Positions 36,369-47,016 of a stretch of 64,000 nt of DNA are shown here, one piece after another. Under the pieces are notes generated by a model. The model searched no databases. It saw only the letters and a list, made by a program, of their open reading frames with translations, and had not been told where the DNA came from. The position numbers were made by a program, and so were the translations under genes. The stretch is taken from contig JARWMV010000237.1 in NCBI GenBank assembly GCA_030998015.1, positions 1,364,001 through 1,428,000 of the forward strand. The letters are read 5' to 3'. The stretch is from Ceratorhiza oryzae-sativae. Taxonomy: Eukaryota > Basidiomycota > Agaricomycetes > Cantharellales > Ceratobasidiaceae. The stretch's first letter is position 1. Each line of letters opens with the position of its first letter.

Positions 36369-38725
36369 ATGACAGACTTGGCCAAAACCTGGCGGGCTGG
36401 CAGCACTGTTTGGTCTCTTGCTGTTTCACCAGACGATGCGTATCTTGCCGCAGGCGTTGGTAGTACTCTCATGGTATGGGATTTGCATACTGAAAAGGCC
36501 GTTCTTGGTCCGATAAAGGGCCATGGGGACTCGGTCTACTGTGTAGCTTTTTCCCCTGACGGCCAAACGCTAGCTTCTGGGTCATATGACAAAACTGTTC
36601 GCACCTGGGATGGAGTCACAGGCCACGCACTTTTGATATTAACTGGACATACCATGGCGATTAATTCCGTCGCGTTCTCTCATGACGGACTGCTACTCAT
36701 ATCAGGATCGAATGATAAAACCATTCGGCTGTGGCATGCACGCACCGGAGAGCCAGCCGGGGTACCGATTCAAACAAACCACCAAGTACTCGCAGTGACC
36801 ATGTCTCGAAGCGGGAATGCAATCATCAGTGCGCTTTCAGACGCAACCCTGACGGCATACGACCCAACGACTGCCGTTATACTTTTTGAGTGCGAAGGGC
36901 ATACAGATTCTCCTACTTCACTAGCAATCTCCCAAGATGATCGCCGAATTGTCTCTGGATCTTGGGATAGTAGTATTCGCAGCTGGAATGCAGCTACGGG
37001 TGATCCAATAGGCGAACCTCTGATTGGACACACAGATCTCGTGCAATCAATAGCGTTCTCGCCCGACGGGAAGTACATCGCCTCCGGTTCACAGGACTGG
37101 ACCATACGAATATGGGATGCGGAGACTGGGATGGCGAGAACCAGTCCCCTTTCTGAACATGCTGAGGGTGTTTTAGCGGTTGCATTCACTCGCGATGGCA
37201 CGCGACTCGTCTCCGGATCGCGAGATTGTACTGTAAGGATTTGGGATATGCGTAGCCTTGTGATACAGGTAGACTCGTCCGAGGAGAAATTGTCAAACGA
37301 GACGCCGCAGATTGAGGACGAGATTACGAGTACCATGGTGGGCCGCTTAGATACTGCTGCGATCTACGAATCCAAGCGTCTCACACATGCCGTACACAGA
37401 CTATCGACCAGATCATTTCGCTCCTTGGCACACGAGGATGCGCTGATTTGACGGACCAGCTGGACCTGGCAACAAGCAGCAATGTTCCAGTATCAGCAGG
37501 CGGGTTTGGGGACATATATCGGTGCAATCTGAAAGACGGGACAGATGTAGCCATCAAGACTATGCGGCTATATGCTGCCTCAAATGACCAGAATCGAAAG
37601 CAGCTCAAGGTTAGCATACGCTTGTGTGTAAACGGAACGCTTACCATGCAGCAGTATACCGCACGTGAGCTCTATGCTTGGTCCAAGTGCCTACATGTCA
37701 ATGTGCAACCTCTCCTGGGGGTAGTGAATTTCCGGGGTCGTATCGGGATGATTGCAACTTGGGAGCTGAACGGAAATCTTCCAGATTACTTGGATCGACA
37801 TCCAGAGGCAGACCGGTGCACGCTAGTGAGTATTTATGAACCAGAACAGGGAAATGGCGTATTGACGTGATTTCACGAGGAAAGAGCGCGCAGATCGCAG
37901 AAGGCCTATCGTATCTGCACACGTCTAGAGTAGTGAGTGACAGTTCAAAACTGATATCATCTGCTTAATAGTTACTGAAACCCCAACCGTACTCAAGATC
38001 CATGGTGATCTAAAGGGCGTATGTACCACTCTTAGTGGCAATGTCGAAGGGTTGCTAAACAAATAATTCAAGGCAAACGTTATGATATCTCGCTATGGGG
38101 TCCCTCAACTCGCTGATTTTGGTAACGCAGTATTACAAGAATATACACTCAAGTTCACGGAAACATCCACCAAAGAAGCTCTTTCAGCGCGGTGGGCGGT
38201 AAAAACACCTGGCACCCACTCGGAAGCCTGGCTAATTTATGACCAAAAGGCACCTGAACTGTTCGAGGGTGGAAAACCTAGCACGGCAGCGGATGTATAC
38301 GCACTTGGAATGGTGGGTTCGTGGATACGCCTAGCGAGTAATGCCTGACATACAACGTGCCCCTAGACAATACTAGTTCGTCATTGACTAACCCCAGTGG
38401 ATTATATATTGATGGTCTATGACAGGAGACGGTCACGGGTAACATCCCGTGGGCAGAAATGAGCGAACGATCGATCATGTTTACGGTAGCCATAAAAAAG
38501 GCCCACCCTGCACGGCCCGAGGAATACATCCCGACAGCATCGGAGCATGGGGAAGCGTTGTGGTTCTTGCTCAAGTCGTGTTGGGACCATGAACCAGGAA
38601 ACCGACCGAACGCGTCTCACGTCAGGACCAAGGTGAGGCTGCTGATCGAGACGTGATCCGTTGGTATTTATACCACACATTTTCAGATGCTGGAGATTAC
38701 ACAAGTTGGTCTAACACGCGGATAA
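36369..38725 (+). CDS. WD40 propeller fused to TKL-type protein kinase
   Basis: The first exon (36369 to about 37337) encodes seven WD40 repeats, for example GHGDSVYCVAFSPDGQTLAS and SGSQDWTIRIWDAETG, forming one propeller. An intron from ATG|GTGGGC to CACAG (about 37338-37399) joins ITSTM to TIDQIISLLGTRGC without loss of frame, leading into the kinase. Kinase motifs are the Gly-loop SAGGFGDIYRC, VAIKTMRLY (catalytic Lys), ARELYAW (C-helix Glu), IHGDLKGANV (catalytic loop with HGD in place of HRD), LADFGNA (Mg-binding DFG), APELFEG (APE) and NRPNASHV (lobe end). The stop is at 38723-38725. Basidiomycetes carry many such TKL kinases; a WD40 partner resembles sensor-signalling fusions. All catalytic residues are present, so activity is likely. 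The main alternative is two adjacent genes. Confidence 0.82.
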
Positions 38726-39074
38726 TTGAACCTGGCCAAAAAAAAGCATATGATTATAGATATTCCCGCAGGGTGTGGTGAACAAAGGAATGGACAGCAA
38801 TATACAACATGCTGATTACATTGTCTAGATACGCTCGCTCGTGAAGGGAAAAGGAACAAAGAAACAGCGGTGTGTGAGTGTATCGCAAGAAGATGAAAGA
38901 GTTCGATCTAGCCCAAGAAGATAAGCAAAAAAGTAAAACCTAAGAAGACAACAACATAATAGGTAAAAAGTATAGCACGCCACAAACATGTGAGAGCGAG
39001 CGCATTCAAAGCAAGTAATTAATACAAGGCATTAGAGGAAGGAATAATGCTACAAGCCGAAAGCGAGAAGGATG
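38726..39074. other. convergent 3' region, nothing recognised
   Basis: About 350 bp of A-rich DNA between the stops of the WD40-kinase and the serine-rich gene. It serves as the 3' UTR region for both. Confidence 0.45.
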
Positions 39075-42000
39075 TCATCGCGCAAAGACCACGGCCAGTA
39101 CAATCACCGGGATGTAGATCACCAGCGAAGCTACAGCCATGAGCCTACAACGGAATCGCCACGTATGTGCATCTGCATAATTTTTTTTAGTATTCTTCCA
39201 CCAGCTCGGGATATCACACTCACCAACTCGTCCATCATCCCTATAGTCACTCTTCTTCGTCTTTACCCCCTCCCACTGAGCTTCCGCATCCCGACTCCAC
39301 ACACCCCCTCCATAGTACCCCCTCTCGGCCCTCGCAAACGCGGCATACCACCACAAAAAGGGTATGATAAACCCAAACACAAAGCACCACCCTTGCAACG
39401 GCAGCCTATCCTTCAACTTGATCTGCGTCGTCGCTCTACTAGCATTGCTCCGAGCACCAGTGAAATTTGAGCGAGCACCGGTGACATGCGAACGAGCGCT
39501 GGTCATATTGGACTTGGCACCCCCGGTCGCATAGGATCGAGCAGAAGCTTGAGATTTCGGACGCGGAATGTCCGGTGCAGACCCCCGAGATTTCGGTCGT
39601 TGGATATCTCCCATAGACTGGCGTCGAAGAACGTAATCTGACGCAGGTGGCGCACCATATAATGATTGCACCCTGGGGGTGACAATAGCCCGCATCGGGA
39701 TCGACGCACGTTCCGGATCAGGCGTTACCGAGGGCGTTGGGACTGGGCTCGGGTAGGGGTATTCGGGAGCAGGATGATGAGTTGACCGTCTGGAATAGTG
39801 GGAGGACGCCCGATCGACACTTCCACGCCCACGTTTGACCTGCGGCACTCCTCCAAAGAGTGGTTCACCCATGAACGTAATATCCACCTCCTCGCCGCCT
39901 AGCCGTGGTTTCTTCGATGGGCTAACTCGTCCGGTCTCGGGAACTATTTTCCGTAGCCAAAGTCAAGCCACGTTTCATTTCAGGCTAAAGGACTGTGCAC
40001 TCACTATCTGTCCCCTCGCGTTCAACCTTTCTCTTTCCCTTTCCATTCGTACTCCGGCTCTCGTCGCCATCCCCCAGCGAGCTAGCACCAGCCCGCCTCG
40101 ACCGCCTCGATGCCTCCAAGCTCTCGGGCGCAAATTGAACTGACGTCCCCCTTGACATGGTCCCCCTCGAGGTTTCCGTAATCGCCGACAGTGGCTCTCC
40201 GCTGATATGAGACAACGCATCCAACGGCATCGACAAACTTCGCCTCGGCCCAGGCGGCGTCGGTGCAGTAACAACCACATCCGGATTCGTCGAATCGCCA
40301 CCGGGAATCGAAAGCGTCGTGGAATCCGGCGCGGCGCTCGTACTCATCGGCATCGGATTCGATCGTGTGGTCTGACGACGCGACGACGGCGAGGGCGAGG
40401 GCGTCGTCGTCGTCCTCGCCGAATTCACAATGACGACTCGTGCCGACGTGTTCACGTTTGAGTTGCCGTTGATCAGTATCCCGGGTTTGATCGGTCCGGC
40501 CGCGAGCGACTTTTGGAGCTCGGTGGAGACGCCTAGCGGTACGCTCTTGGACCTCGACCGATTCTTGGGCCGGGCGCGTGCGTTTTCCTTGGACGAGTTG
40601 CCCCGTCGGTGGGTCTTGGGCCGTCGAGGAGGCACGGTGGAATTTGAGGCCAGGGCGATGCGAGCAGATGAGGCGGGGTTCGAAAACCGCAAGTCGAGAG
40701 AACCTCCAAAGTCCGGAAAGAGCCCAATATCAACAGATTCGCTGGCCTCGTGGTCGGGTGGTGTGAACAGCATGGTGAGGCTACCACGAGGCGGGGAAAC
40801 CCGGCGTGGTAGACTACGGGTTCGCTCGCGTGGTTCTGGCGCTTGTCGTTTTGATGGTGGTATACCGTCTGGAGTTGGTTTCGGCGAGTGGTCGAGACTC
40901 GCGTTTGATGATGAGCCTTCACGGGCGAGTTTCGCGGACTTGTCCGATGTGTCAATGAGTTGTGTGGGCGCAAACGTGCTTTGCTGGGGTGTCGGCGAAG
41001 TGTTGTCTCCAGATGAGGCTTCGGCCGATTTTGCGGGAGAATTGTCAATGATAGGCTCGAGCGCTCCTGCTCCCATCTGGGCTAGGCCCGACTTTACAGC
41101 CTTGGCTGACGGTCTGATAGGAGCAGACCCTGATGGTACCATCTGAACAGAATTTGATGGGCCCATCGGCGCCGTCTGAGCAGAGCCCGACGGCGACGGG
41201 GCCCCGCCAAACATCAACCGCAACATTTCCTCGCCTACTCCATACATCACCGTCCCCTCGGTCGCCCCCTCAGCAGACAAAATATCCGCACTCCGTCGTC
41301 TTGTTACTGTCGAGTCTGTGCGACTGCGCTTGGTGATCGAATCGAGTCCGGCCTTGCTCGTGAGGGAATCGAGTCGGCTCCGTGCGCCAAACGAGTCAAA
41401 ACGTCCCCGGCTCGTGACGGATTCCTTTCGGCTGCGTCCTTCAGATTCGCTCTGCTTTCTGGATCGGCCGCCAAAGGTCGCGCTCAACTTGGACCACGTT
41501 CGAGACCTGGGGGAAGTAGGAGACGACAATAAACCAAATTCTTCAGGCCTGATATCATCCTCCGTCTTGGTCTTTTGTCCCTCCTCCGTCCTAGTCTTGT
41601 TTCCGCCCTCGGTCTCCGGCTCACTCAGCACTCCGTCAAGCATTCCATCAGTGCTCGTGAAGCTCTCGTCAACTTCAGCGTAGCTCTCGTCCGCCCGAAT
41701 ACCCGTATCCTCCCTTTCCTCTTCCCGAGCGGGACTGGGCGACCTAAACCGGGCAGCCAGCCGCATCAACGCCGACCTCGGACGCGGCTTGTCCTCTCCC
41801 GCCTCTTGCTTGACCCTCGGTCTTGGGACCGGCGCCTCCACTACCGTGTTCGACCCATGCCCAGTCGAGACGTTAGTCGAGTCCGGAATCTCCTCGTTGG
41901 GCACTTGGCGGGACGCAATGGCTGCAATGGACAACAACGAGGTGCGGGTCTTGAGTCGAGGTTTGGGCGAGGCGAGAGGTGTATCATCGGTTCGCGAGGC

Positions 42001-43070
42001 GGCTAAAAAGTCGGGTATCGCTGGCGTCGTTGACCCGTCTCTAGTGGGAGTGACAGTCGACCCCGAGCTCTGCGTCGGCTTTCTCGGTCGCCCCTCGACC
42101 AACGCCGGGGACGACTGGCCAGATCCCACTTTACGCAATAGGGCGTTGGCGAGGCTCGCACTCCTCTTGTGTCCCTTTCCTTCTTCCTCGAAATACGACG
42201 CGGGAATCGGGACGGCTGAATCGGCGAATGGCATTCTGGAGGGAGGTGTGTTCGAAAACGGACTGTCTTCGTATATTTGCGAAGCACGGCTGCCGTACGT
42301 CGAGTAATGAACGCCCCCGAGATGTTCCTGGCTTCGTTTGGGTTTGACGTTGATCCCAAAATCAAAATTGGGCAGAGGAGCGGTCGAGGGGCGGGGAACG
42401 TCCTGTGGATCGTTGCGAGACTCTGCACGGCCGTAAATCAATGGAAAATTTTGGGACGAACATCAGACGTACTCTCCCAAGAAGGAACATAGACGGTCCC
42501 AAACGTTGAAAGCTGCCCTCCCAGTAGAACAGGCTTAGCCGTCCCAGGCGGGGTGATCCCAGTCCGAACATACGTGGTGGTATCGATCGGCTTGAGCGAA
42601 CGTTTCTTTGAGCCAGAGTTGAGTAGAGGAGCCGAGGCTCGGCGGGTGATCGAGTTGCTCCGTGCTTGCTCGTCGTCTTCCCTTTCTTGGGGCTTCAACA
42701 GCTCGAGCCGCTCCTTGACAGAGGTCCGATGGTGGTACCTCCCCAACTCGTCCACGGACCTCGAGCGGCGTTTCGGCGTCGTAGACGGGGCAAGACCGGC
42801 GAGGCGAGACTCGACGTTGCGCGCCCACGAGCCGCTCTCGGCCTCGGGCTCGATCTCGAATTCGAGCCGGTGTCGGACGGGTGACGATGTTCGGATGGCC
42901 GATGCGAAGAACTCGTCGGAGGATGAGTCTGCGCTCCTGCGTCTGGGCTGGGGCTGGAGCAGTGGCGCACGCGAGACAGATATCCACTGGTCGGTGTGCT
43001 CCTCTTCGGATGAGGGAAAGAACGAGTCTGCGTGGGGCCCGTGTTGGGGCAGGAATGAAGGCAGAGGCAT
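39075..43070 (-). CDS. large serine-rich protein with two C-terminal membrane helices
   Basis: Four exons (43070-42473, 42422-40005, 39943-39224, 39172-39075) join to 3834 nt, or 1277 aa. The first roughly 1100 residues are low-complexity and Ser/Arg/Pro/Thr-rich, with many RRxS/RxxS sites (RRRSADSSSDEF, HKRSASLANALL, SRKQSESEGRSRKES), typical substrates of basophilic kinases. VDITFMGEPLFGG follows the third exon start. Near-repeats SARSHVTGARSNFTGARSNA precede helix 1 (GWCFVFGFIIPFLWWYAAF). Helix 2 (LMAVASLVIYIPVIVLAVVF) is the last 20 residues, giving a tail-anchored hairpin. The last intron (51 nt, between 39224 and 39172) is in frame without stops, so retained and spliced forms are both open. 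It belongs to the uncharacterised fungal serine-rich membrane proteins; function unknown. Confidence 0.8.
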
Positions 43071-43616
43071 GTTGGGTCGTGAGCGTGGGGTCGTTGCAGC
43101 GAAACAAGGAGCGAATATTGACAGAAAGTGAGTTGGAGCAGCCTGCTGCGATTAATCAAGTCGTTAGCATCAAGTGAGAGGTTAAATGAGAGGCCTGTTG
43201 AACGGCATCCGGATCGTTCAAGGCTTCCAGAACAAAGGGCAGCAAGGTACAACACTCACAACACCAACAAGGGGCAAACTCGGTTCGCCTGGGGGCGTTC
43301 AAGTCGACTCGAACACAAAGACTCGAGGAGGGGAGACTCGGCTAGCCGTGGGTTGTCCCCAACCGGTATACAAACGGAAAAACGAGTGGAGGAATCACAG
43401 ATACGGTTCGCAATAAAGTGCGGTTGCTATTTGGTCCCGTATTGATCAACATTCAGTCACCCAACAGCCGGGCGCCTAGTCCATGGATCCAGCGTTCGAG
43501 ATTTCGGCTGAAGCAAGTGGACGTTCTACCACGGCACAATTCATTGTCACTTATATAGCCTCAATAGATTCTGATTCGTTTTTCACAAGACGAATATGCA
43601 TACATGCTGGAAGATC
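43071..43616. other. intergenic, promoter side of serine-rich gene
   Basis: About 545 bp between the serine-rich start and the end of the reductase gene. Open frames here are not conserved-looking. No repeat was recognised. Confidence 0.4.
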
Positions 43617-44864
43617 CTACTCCTGTGGTCTGATGACCAATTTGACTCCGCTAACGCCCTTTGCGATGATATCCAGCGCCCGTGGAACGCTCTTCAGTCC
43701 TCCTTCAACAAGCTGAACCTTGCCCGGAACTAGCTTCCCCTCTTCCAGCCACCTGCCGGCCGCAGCGAAAAACGGTTCGTTCAATTCCTTGAACGCACTC
43801 GCGACACCATACAGTAGCTGCACTTTAATCGGACCCCCGGCACGGGCGGCATTGAGCGCGACCAGCTCTTCAGCCGGTGGAAGCAAATTTTGCAAATGGA
43901 GTTCATCCGCGGGAGGGGCATTTGGTTGATTGGCCAGCAGGTTGTACGCAAATACCTGAGTCTCGGGCAGCGAAACACTGTCGATTACCAGGCGGAGTGG
44001 TTTGCCAGATTCCTGGAGGACAGAATAGATTTCGTCTGTTGAGACCGTGCGTTCAAACACGTGCGTAGCACCGAGAGACTTAATGTCCTCGGTGTGAGCC
44101 TTTGAACAGGTCGTGATGATTGGAGAGAACCCTGTGATGCGGGCCAACTGAATGACTGTCGAATCGTATTAGCATGCGCTTCGGAAAGGGGTTAATGCCT
44201 TACTAGCCCTCCCCATTGACCCACTCCCTCCTAGAATAACAATCGGTTCATTGTTCGCCGTCGGCCCGTCCAGCGGCGGGACAATCCCTGTCTTGTCATA
44301 CAATGACACTACGGCTGTAGCCAAAGACGTTGGAAACGTGCTGGCTTGTTCGTCGGTAACGTTCTTGGGTGTACGTCCGATGATTTTGGGATCCGCTAGA
44401 GCGTATTGCTGGAACGTTGCCGTGTCATCGGGGGTGTCAAAGTTGATTTGGAAGAATCTGGACCGATCACGATTAGGTTAGAGAAGACGGGTTTATCGTA
44501 CACGCTTACACTCGATCCCCCTTTGTGAAGTCCTTTACGTTGCTTCCTACGGATTCAATTACTCCGGCCCCATCACAGCCAACAACCATCGGGTAGGAAT
44601 GGATTAGAATGGGTTGATATCGGTGCTAGCAAAGGATGAGATCCGGATCGACACACGAGACATAGAGTCCTACTTACACTATTATCCAGAGGGTTGACTA
44701 CAACCACCAATTGTCAAATAAACATACTGAACGCTTATAACATACTTGCCTGCGGCAGCAGTTATCTTTATCAGGACTTGGTCCGCATTTGGCGTAGGAA
44801 CTGGGCGCTCCTGGATGACAACATCCTGGTTCGCACCAGGGATAATTGAGGCTTTTTGGATCAT
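43617..44864 (-). CDS. medium-chain reductase, quinone/trans-enoyl reductase type
   Basis: It starts at 44864 with MIQKASIIPGANQDVVIQER, then PTPNADQVLIKITAAA, the GroES-like N-terminal domain. Further exons encode VNPLDN, VGCDGAGVIESVG and FTKGDR. The nucleotide-binding part has IVILGGSGSMGRATIQLARI (glycine-rich loop) and SLGATHVFERTVS. The stop at 43617 follows GVKLVIRPQE. No structural or catalytic Zn cysteine set is visible, which fits the quinone oxidoreductase/ToxD-LovC enoyl-reductase branch of the MDR superfamily; NADPH is the likely cofactor. There is no polyketide synthase nearby, so a role in secondary metabolism is not supported. TATAAAAAG lies about 45 bp upstream of the ATG on the minus strand (near 44910). 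Decayed copies of its 3' end occur at about 45575 and possibly at about 50390. Confidence 0.85.
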
Positions 44865-45554
44865 GAAAGAAATGGATACACTGATCTCTGGCAGGAACAG
44901 GAATGCTTTTTATACGCGAACCCTCATGACTAACCGCGCATACATCCATGAATAAGCATGGCATTCGCAGGGTCCAGGGGTATCCTGAACCGGCGCAGAC
45001 CTAGTGCGCATGACTAAACTCCGAGAATCTCGGAACCTCCACCTTACTGATAATTCATTTTAATGGTACATCTACCCGCGCGGTGGTTGTACTCTTACGC
45101 CAAGCTCACGGGCAATGGTCTGGAATAGAGTAGGATTTGTGATCTAAGGCGTGGGGTCCAATTGGTCGCGAACCTGAAGAAGCCTGATGGTTCACCACCG
45201 ATGGTAACGCATACGAAGGACTACAATGTAAGCTTTCTATTGTGTGAGGGTCTTAATGACACACGGCGTACTCAACTATTTTTAATTTATTGATAACAAC
45301 CAAAGCGGGGCTTGCCCCGTTGCATCAATGTAGGATAGCCCACCGGGGGGACGCGGGTGGGGTTTGATAGATACAATAGGTCGAGCCAGCCCCCAGTTCT
45401 GACCTTATTTTATCGAAAAAGTGGCCGACTTGCGACTGGTGGTCAAGGACTACCGCGTGTTTGTAGCAAGCTAACCGGTGATGAGCTTGAGAGGGCTAGT
45501 TGCGCCCATAGTGTGTTTTGGATACTTGGTAATTCGTTAGAAAAAGGCTAGGGA
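44865..45554. other. intergenic; left edge of segmental duplication
   Basis: From about 45070 a block reading CGGTGGTTGTACTC...CAAGCTCACGGGCAATGG recurs in diverged form at about 49790 (CGGTGGTTATACAC...CAAGTTCATGGTCATTG). This marks the left edge of a tandem duplicated unit. No gene is present. Confidence 0.5.
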
Positions 45555-45574
45555 AGGATGATTTTATGTATATC

Positions 45575-45725
45575 CCGACCCTGAGGTCTGACCACGAACT
45601 CGACTCCGCCGACTCCCTTCGCGACGATATCTGGCGTCCCAGGAGCGCTCTTTAGCCCACGCCTCGGTCATTTCCACGTACAAGTTTCCTTCCAACCACC
45701 TTGCGGACAGAAAAAAAGAGCATTA
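45575..45725 (-). pseudogene. 3' fragment of medium-chain reductase gene
   Basis: The + strand reads GTCTGACCACGAACTCGACTC...GCGACGATATCTGGCG...GGAGCGCTCTTTAG. It parallels the 3' end of the reductase gene at 43628-43700 (GTCTGATGACCAATTTGACTC...GCGATGATATCCAGCG...GGAACGCTCTTCAG). Only the last exon's tail is recognisable before the sequence runs into the palindrome. Confidence 0.6.
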
Positions 45726-45737
45726 AGCTCCCTACAA

Positions 45738-46439
45738 TTATGGCGGTTTTCATCAGTTGGAGCCGATCGAAAAATAAACACCGAAGTGTGGAAACCGTTG
45801 TATTGAGAAGTACACCGCAACGGGTGATGTGACCAAAACTTTAAACATACCATTCGATTCGCCTCATTGGGGCGAACAATTGTATATAAATGTCATTTTG
45901 ATAGAGTTGGCTGAGGCTACAGGCTTAGTCAAGGGGTGGTATCCCCCTGAGTGTACGCCAGCTAAGATATCTATCAAAGCGTGCGAGTGCGAATAGGTAC
46001 AATAGCATATAAGTAGTGTCTGTGCAAATTCTCTCGTTGATAGGAACCTTAATGGCTGAGATATACTTTATATACTCCTAAAATATAGGCACATCGGCGG
46101 CTAGGAGGGTCATATTTCACCCGTTGGGGCTTTTATCAGCGAAAGACTTGGCACAGACACTCCATATATGCTATTGTACCTACTCGCACTCGCACGCTTT
46201 GATATATATCTTAGCTGGCGTGCACTCAGGGGGATGCCACCCCTTGACTAAGCCTGTAGCCTCAGCCAACTCTATCAAAGTGACATTTATATACAATTGT
46301 TCGCCTCAACGAGGCGAATCGAATGGTACGTTTAAATTTTTGGTAGTATCACCCGTTGCGTCGTACTTGTCTATACAACGGTTTACACACTTCGGCGTTT
46401 ATTTTTCGACCGGCTCCGACTTCTGAAACCCGCCATAAT
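45738..46439. repeat. large imperfect palindrome (inverted repeat, arms about 308 nt)
   Basis: The left arm (45738-46046) and right arm (46132-46439) are reverse complements over essentially their whole length, with scattered substitutions. The spacer is about 85 nt. Shared blocks include CAATTGTATATAAATGTCA, GATAGAGTTGGCTGAGGC, TACAGGCTTAGTCAAGGGG and GCGTGCGAGTGCGA. The outer ends are ATTATGGCG/CGCCATAAT. The block is missing from the second unit of the tandem duplication (around 50490), so it arose or was inserted after or during duplication. No transposase is encoded. It could be a foldback/MITE-type element or an inverted duplication scar. Confidence 0.8.
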
Positions 46440-47016
46440 GCGCGCGCTCTAATGTGCCCAAAACCAGCTTTAATTGCCTCCTAGGTAAGGGCAGAGCGCA
46501 AGCTTCAGTCGGCGGGAGGAGAAGATTCCGTGTAAGGGCCAACTTAGACGTGGTCCCCCTAGCGTTAATGTCATCTGACGCGATTCTTTTAAGGTTTACC
46601 GGCCATTCCCGGCTTGCGCGAACGTTTGGGGCAGTGTCTGGCAGCAAGCTAAATTTATTTGCTGATGTTTTACATCGGGTGGCGCTCTACAGACCCATAT
46701 GTGCGCACCCTTTCGACGAGTCATTATTCTGACCACCATTCAGAGCATTGTTTGAAGAGCCCTAGTTGACAGTTGTGCGTTTCAGTGCTCCCCCATTCTA
46801 TAATTCTAATATATATCGCCAACCCTATTCGCTTGTCCTGGACAGAATTCTTGGTTATCAAAGTTTACTCCTGCGAATTTCTCAAGTATCCTCGAGTATC
46901 CTCAAGGTAATACCAGCCGATTTTTGAGGCTGGAGCCCCCTGGAACTCCTGTCATTGCAGCTCATACCGGATCTATCACAAACCCCAAACCCGCCACCAG
47001 ATCTGGCCTGTCCGCC
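46440..47016. other. upstream region of F-box gene 1, duplicated at about 50500-50960
   Basis: Blocks here such as GGCAGAGCGCAAGCTTC, AAATTTATTTGCTGATGTT, GGTGGCGCTC and ACCACCATTCAGAGCATTGTTTGAAGAG recur in order at 50550-50820 (GGCAGAGCACAAGCTTC, GGTGGCGCTTGG, ACCACCATTCAGGGCGTCATTCGAAGAG). It is the promoter-side part of the tandem unit. Confidence 0.55.

Noticed and set aside
40430..41146. 238-aa plus-strand frame inside the serine-rich gene
   Set aside because: GC-rich antisense shadow of a low-complexity coding exon.
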